A stretch of 64,000 nt of DNA from Chitinophagales bacterium (GTDB taxonomy: Bacteria > Bacteroidota > Bacteroidia > Chitinophagales > JADIYW01), in the NCBI GenBank assembly GCA_023957235.1, contig JAMLHI010000003.1, positions 124,001 to 188,000 on the forward strand, given 5' to 3'. Shown here piece by piece: positions 62,566-64,000 of this stretch. Below the pieces are notes generated by a model. The model was not told the DNA's origin and did not search any database. It was given only the letters and a program-made list of their open reading frames with translations. Position 1 is the stretch's first letter. The number at the start of each line of letters is the position of its first letter. The position numbers and the translations under genes are program-made.

Positions 62566-64000
62566 ATGAAAGCATATTTTACTTCCTTAATATTTCTATT
62601 CCCATTTTTGGTTTTTGCACAATTTAATATTGAAACCCCTGTCATTAATCAAGGTGAGTTTGCGATTACGGACACTATTTATATGTCTCCAGAAGGAAAT
62701 GATGACAATCTAGGGACAATAGATCATCCAGTGAAGACATTCACTAAAGCGATGGAGTTACTTCCATTTGGTCAAGTTGGCGTGAATGGTGGCCATGCTT
62801 ATGGATTGGTGAGGTTATTGTCTGGAGTATATGAAAATGTTGGTTCATTTCAACAAACTAGTAGTAAATGGAAAAAGGGAAATACATATAAAAATGTGAG
62901 CGTTGAAGGTGTTGGAGATGTTACCATTGGCGGTTCGAGTAGTGAGTTTATGAATCAGCATGTTTTAGTATTGAAGGGTAGCCATATTTTTGTAAAAAAC
63001 ATTAAAATTAGATTCGCTTCAGGAATAGGGCTTTTAATTAGCAATTCTGAACAACCAAAGAATAACCCTCAAAACAATGTGCTAATTGAGAATGTAACTG
63101 TAGATAGTGTTTCTAGTTTTAGTATACTAATGGTGGGTGTTAAGAATATTTTAGTGAACAATGCCATTTCTGAATATGCAGGTCGTCCAGGTAATGAACA
63201 TCTGAATACTGGGTGCAGTTGGCCCAGTGGAATAAAATTTTTAGAGTGTAATAATGCTACAATATCCAATTCAAGAATTGCTTATACGAGAGGGGAAGGA
63301 TTGAATTTTCAGAATTCAAAATACGGACAAGCCTATGATAATATTTCACACGATAACTCTGGAGCTAATTTTTATAATGACAACTCTTCAAGACTGACTG
63401 TTCATCACAATTATATATACAATAGTCCTGAGCTAGGAGAAACTTTCTGGCGAATATGTCCAGCCTCAGAAGGTAAAACGATGTCATCAAGTGCATTTTT
63501 ATTGGCTAATGAAGGTTCGTGTGGAGAAGGATATATTGCATCTTATGAAAATTGCAGTTTGAAATGCTCTAATCCTATTGATGGTGATAAATATATTTCT
63601 CATGTGGACAGTGTGTATATCTATGATAATATCATACAGAACTGCGGTAGAGCATTTAGCTTTTGGGACGGTTCCACTACTAAGAATCTCCTTCAAGGAA
63701 ATGATGTCAATTGTATAAGGAATGTTTTTATTTTTAATAATACGGTTGTCGGAATACTAGGGAATCCTGACATTGTAAATTCTTCGCTAGTGAACTTTGC
63801 ATTTCCAGATTATAATGCGATTACAAGAAGGGGATATGCTATCATGTCCAATGTTAGAATCAATAAAAATATCTTTATTTATGACAGTGAAGTATATAAT
63901 CGTTCCAAAGCGGTAATATTTTCAAAGAATGAATTTCATCCAGGACCCCTGGATTTTAAATTCAATGAAAATATTTGGAATCAAAGTCATGCTTTTTTAG
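62566..64000 (+). CDS. Secreted right-handed parallel beta-helix protein (3' end outside window)
   Basis: The frame from the ATG at 62566 is open for 478 codons to the window edge. A signal peptide (MKAYFTSLIFLFPFLVFA, cleaved before QFN) is followed by YMSPEGNDDNLGTIDHPVKTFTKAMELL, the usual start of Bacteroidota pectin-lyase-fold proteins. Repeated turns follow in which short strands alternate with Asn-rich corners (VLIENVTVDSV, ILVNNAISEYAG, ATISNSRIAYTRGEG, LTVHHNYIYNS, VYIYDNIIQNCG), the pattern of parallel beta-helix (NosD/PbH1) repeats. It may be a polysaccharide lyase or an adhesin; no catalytic residues can be assigned. A C-terminal sorting domain might lie beyond the window. Confidence 0.82.
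   Translation, partial: MKAYFTSLIFLFPFLVFAQFNIETPVINQGEFAITDTIYMSPEGNDDNLGTIDHPVKTFTKAMELLPFGQVGVNGGHAYGLVRLLSGVYENVGSFQQTSSKWKKGNTYKNVSVEGVGDVTIGGSSSEFMNQHVLVLKGSHIFVKNIKIRFASGIGLLISNSEQPKNNPQNNVLIENVTVDSVSSFSILMVGVKNILVNNAISEYAGRPGNEHLNTGCSWPSGIKFLECNNATISNSRIAYTRGEGLNFQNSKYGQAYDNISHDNSGANFYNDNSSRLTVHHNYIYNSPELGETFWRICPASEGKTMSSSAFLLANEGSCGEGYIASYENCSLKCSNPIDGDKYISHVDSVYIYDNIIQNCGRAFSFWDGSTTKNLLQGNDVNCIRNVFIFNNTVVGILGNPDIVNSSLVNFAFPDYNAITRRGYAIMSNVRINKNIFIYDSEVYNRSKAVIFSKNEFHPGPLDFKFNENIWNQSHAFL

Overview
The window is AT-rich DNA from a member of the Bacteroidota. The evidence is the lack of Shine-Dalgarno sequences, several promoters with the Bacteroidota -7 consensus TAnnTTTG (some with a TTG/TTTG -33 box), a methionine synthase split over two genes, ABC-F, FKBP-lipoprotein and NrnA genes of the type common in this phylum, and many short lipoproteins with an LxxC box. 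I cannot name the genus. No tRNA, rRNA or CRISPR array was seen.

Layout. 1-16.8 kb is mostly housekeeping: a 2-oxoglutarate/iron oxygenase, a lipoprotein/PaiB/GH13 cluster, a trans-2-enoyl-CoA-reductase-like SDR next to a palindromic operator candidate, an ABC-F ATPase, a toxin-antitoxin pair whose toxin is broken by an in-frame stop, then pdxJ, an FKBP lipoprotein, nrnA, ndk, lysS, nadB, a SpoU methyltransferase and tag. 16.8-40.6 kb is a surface-polysaccharide locus. It holds three modules for nucleotide-activated sugars: wlbC/wlbB/wlbA-type genes for a 2,3-diacetamido uronic acid (interrupted by a DUF4143-type ATPase and a 32-bp-period repeat); pseB/pseC/pseF/tandem GNAT/pseI for pseudaminic acid or a close relative (no pseG visible, and pseF has no ATG/GTG/TTG start); and an fdtB-like aminotransferase with FdtA-type ketoisomerases for a dTDP-3-amino-3,6-dideoxyhexose. 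Around these lie a flippase, polymerase candidates, glycosyltransferases, a 4-epimerase, a deacetylase and a formyltransferase. A degenerate IS4-type transposase fragment marks the right edge.

41.2-45.2 kb is a sulfur-scavenging operon on the minus strand: sfnG-type dimethylsulfone monooxygenase, FMN reductase, flavin reductase and a porin. Its leader is the most striking part of the window. In order it has a Bacteroidota promoter, a SAM-I (S-box)-like riboswitch, and a 39-codon reading frame whose last 16 residues include nine cysteines and three methionines. This looks like a two-layer sulfur sensor, with SAM sensed by RNA and cysteine (and perhaps methionine) supply sensed by translation of the leader peptide. 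A second, canonical S-box precedes metH.

45.4-64 kb carries two polytopic envelope proteins, lpxH, murB, a TPR protein whose start codon lies in the loop of an intrinsic-terminator-like hairpin, a zinc-ribbon coiled-coil protein, a Nif3 protein, lpxK, the SAM-riboswitch-controlled split metH, an SDR, a sulfotransferase and the first 478 codons of a secreted parallel beta-helix protein that runs off the window. All calls are by reading the sequence; no database search was run.
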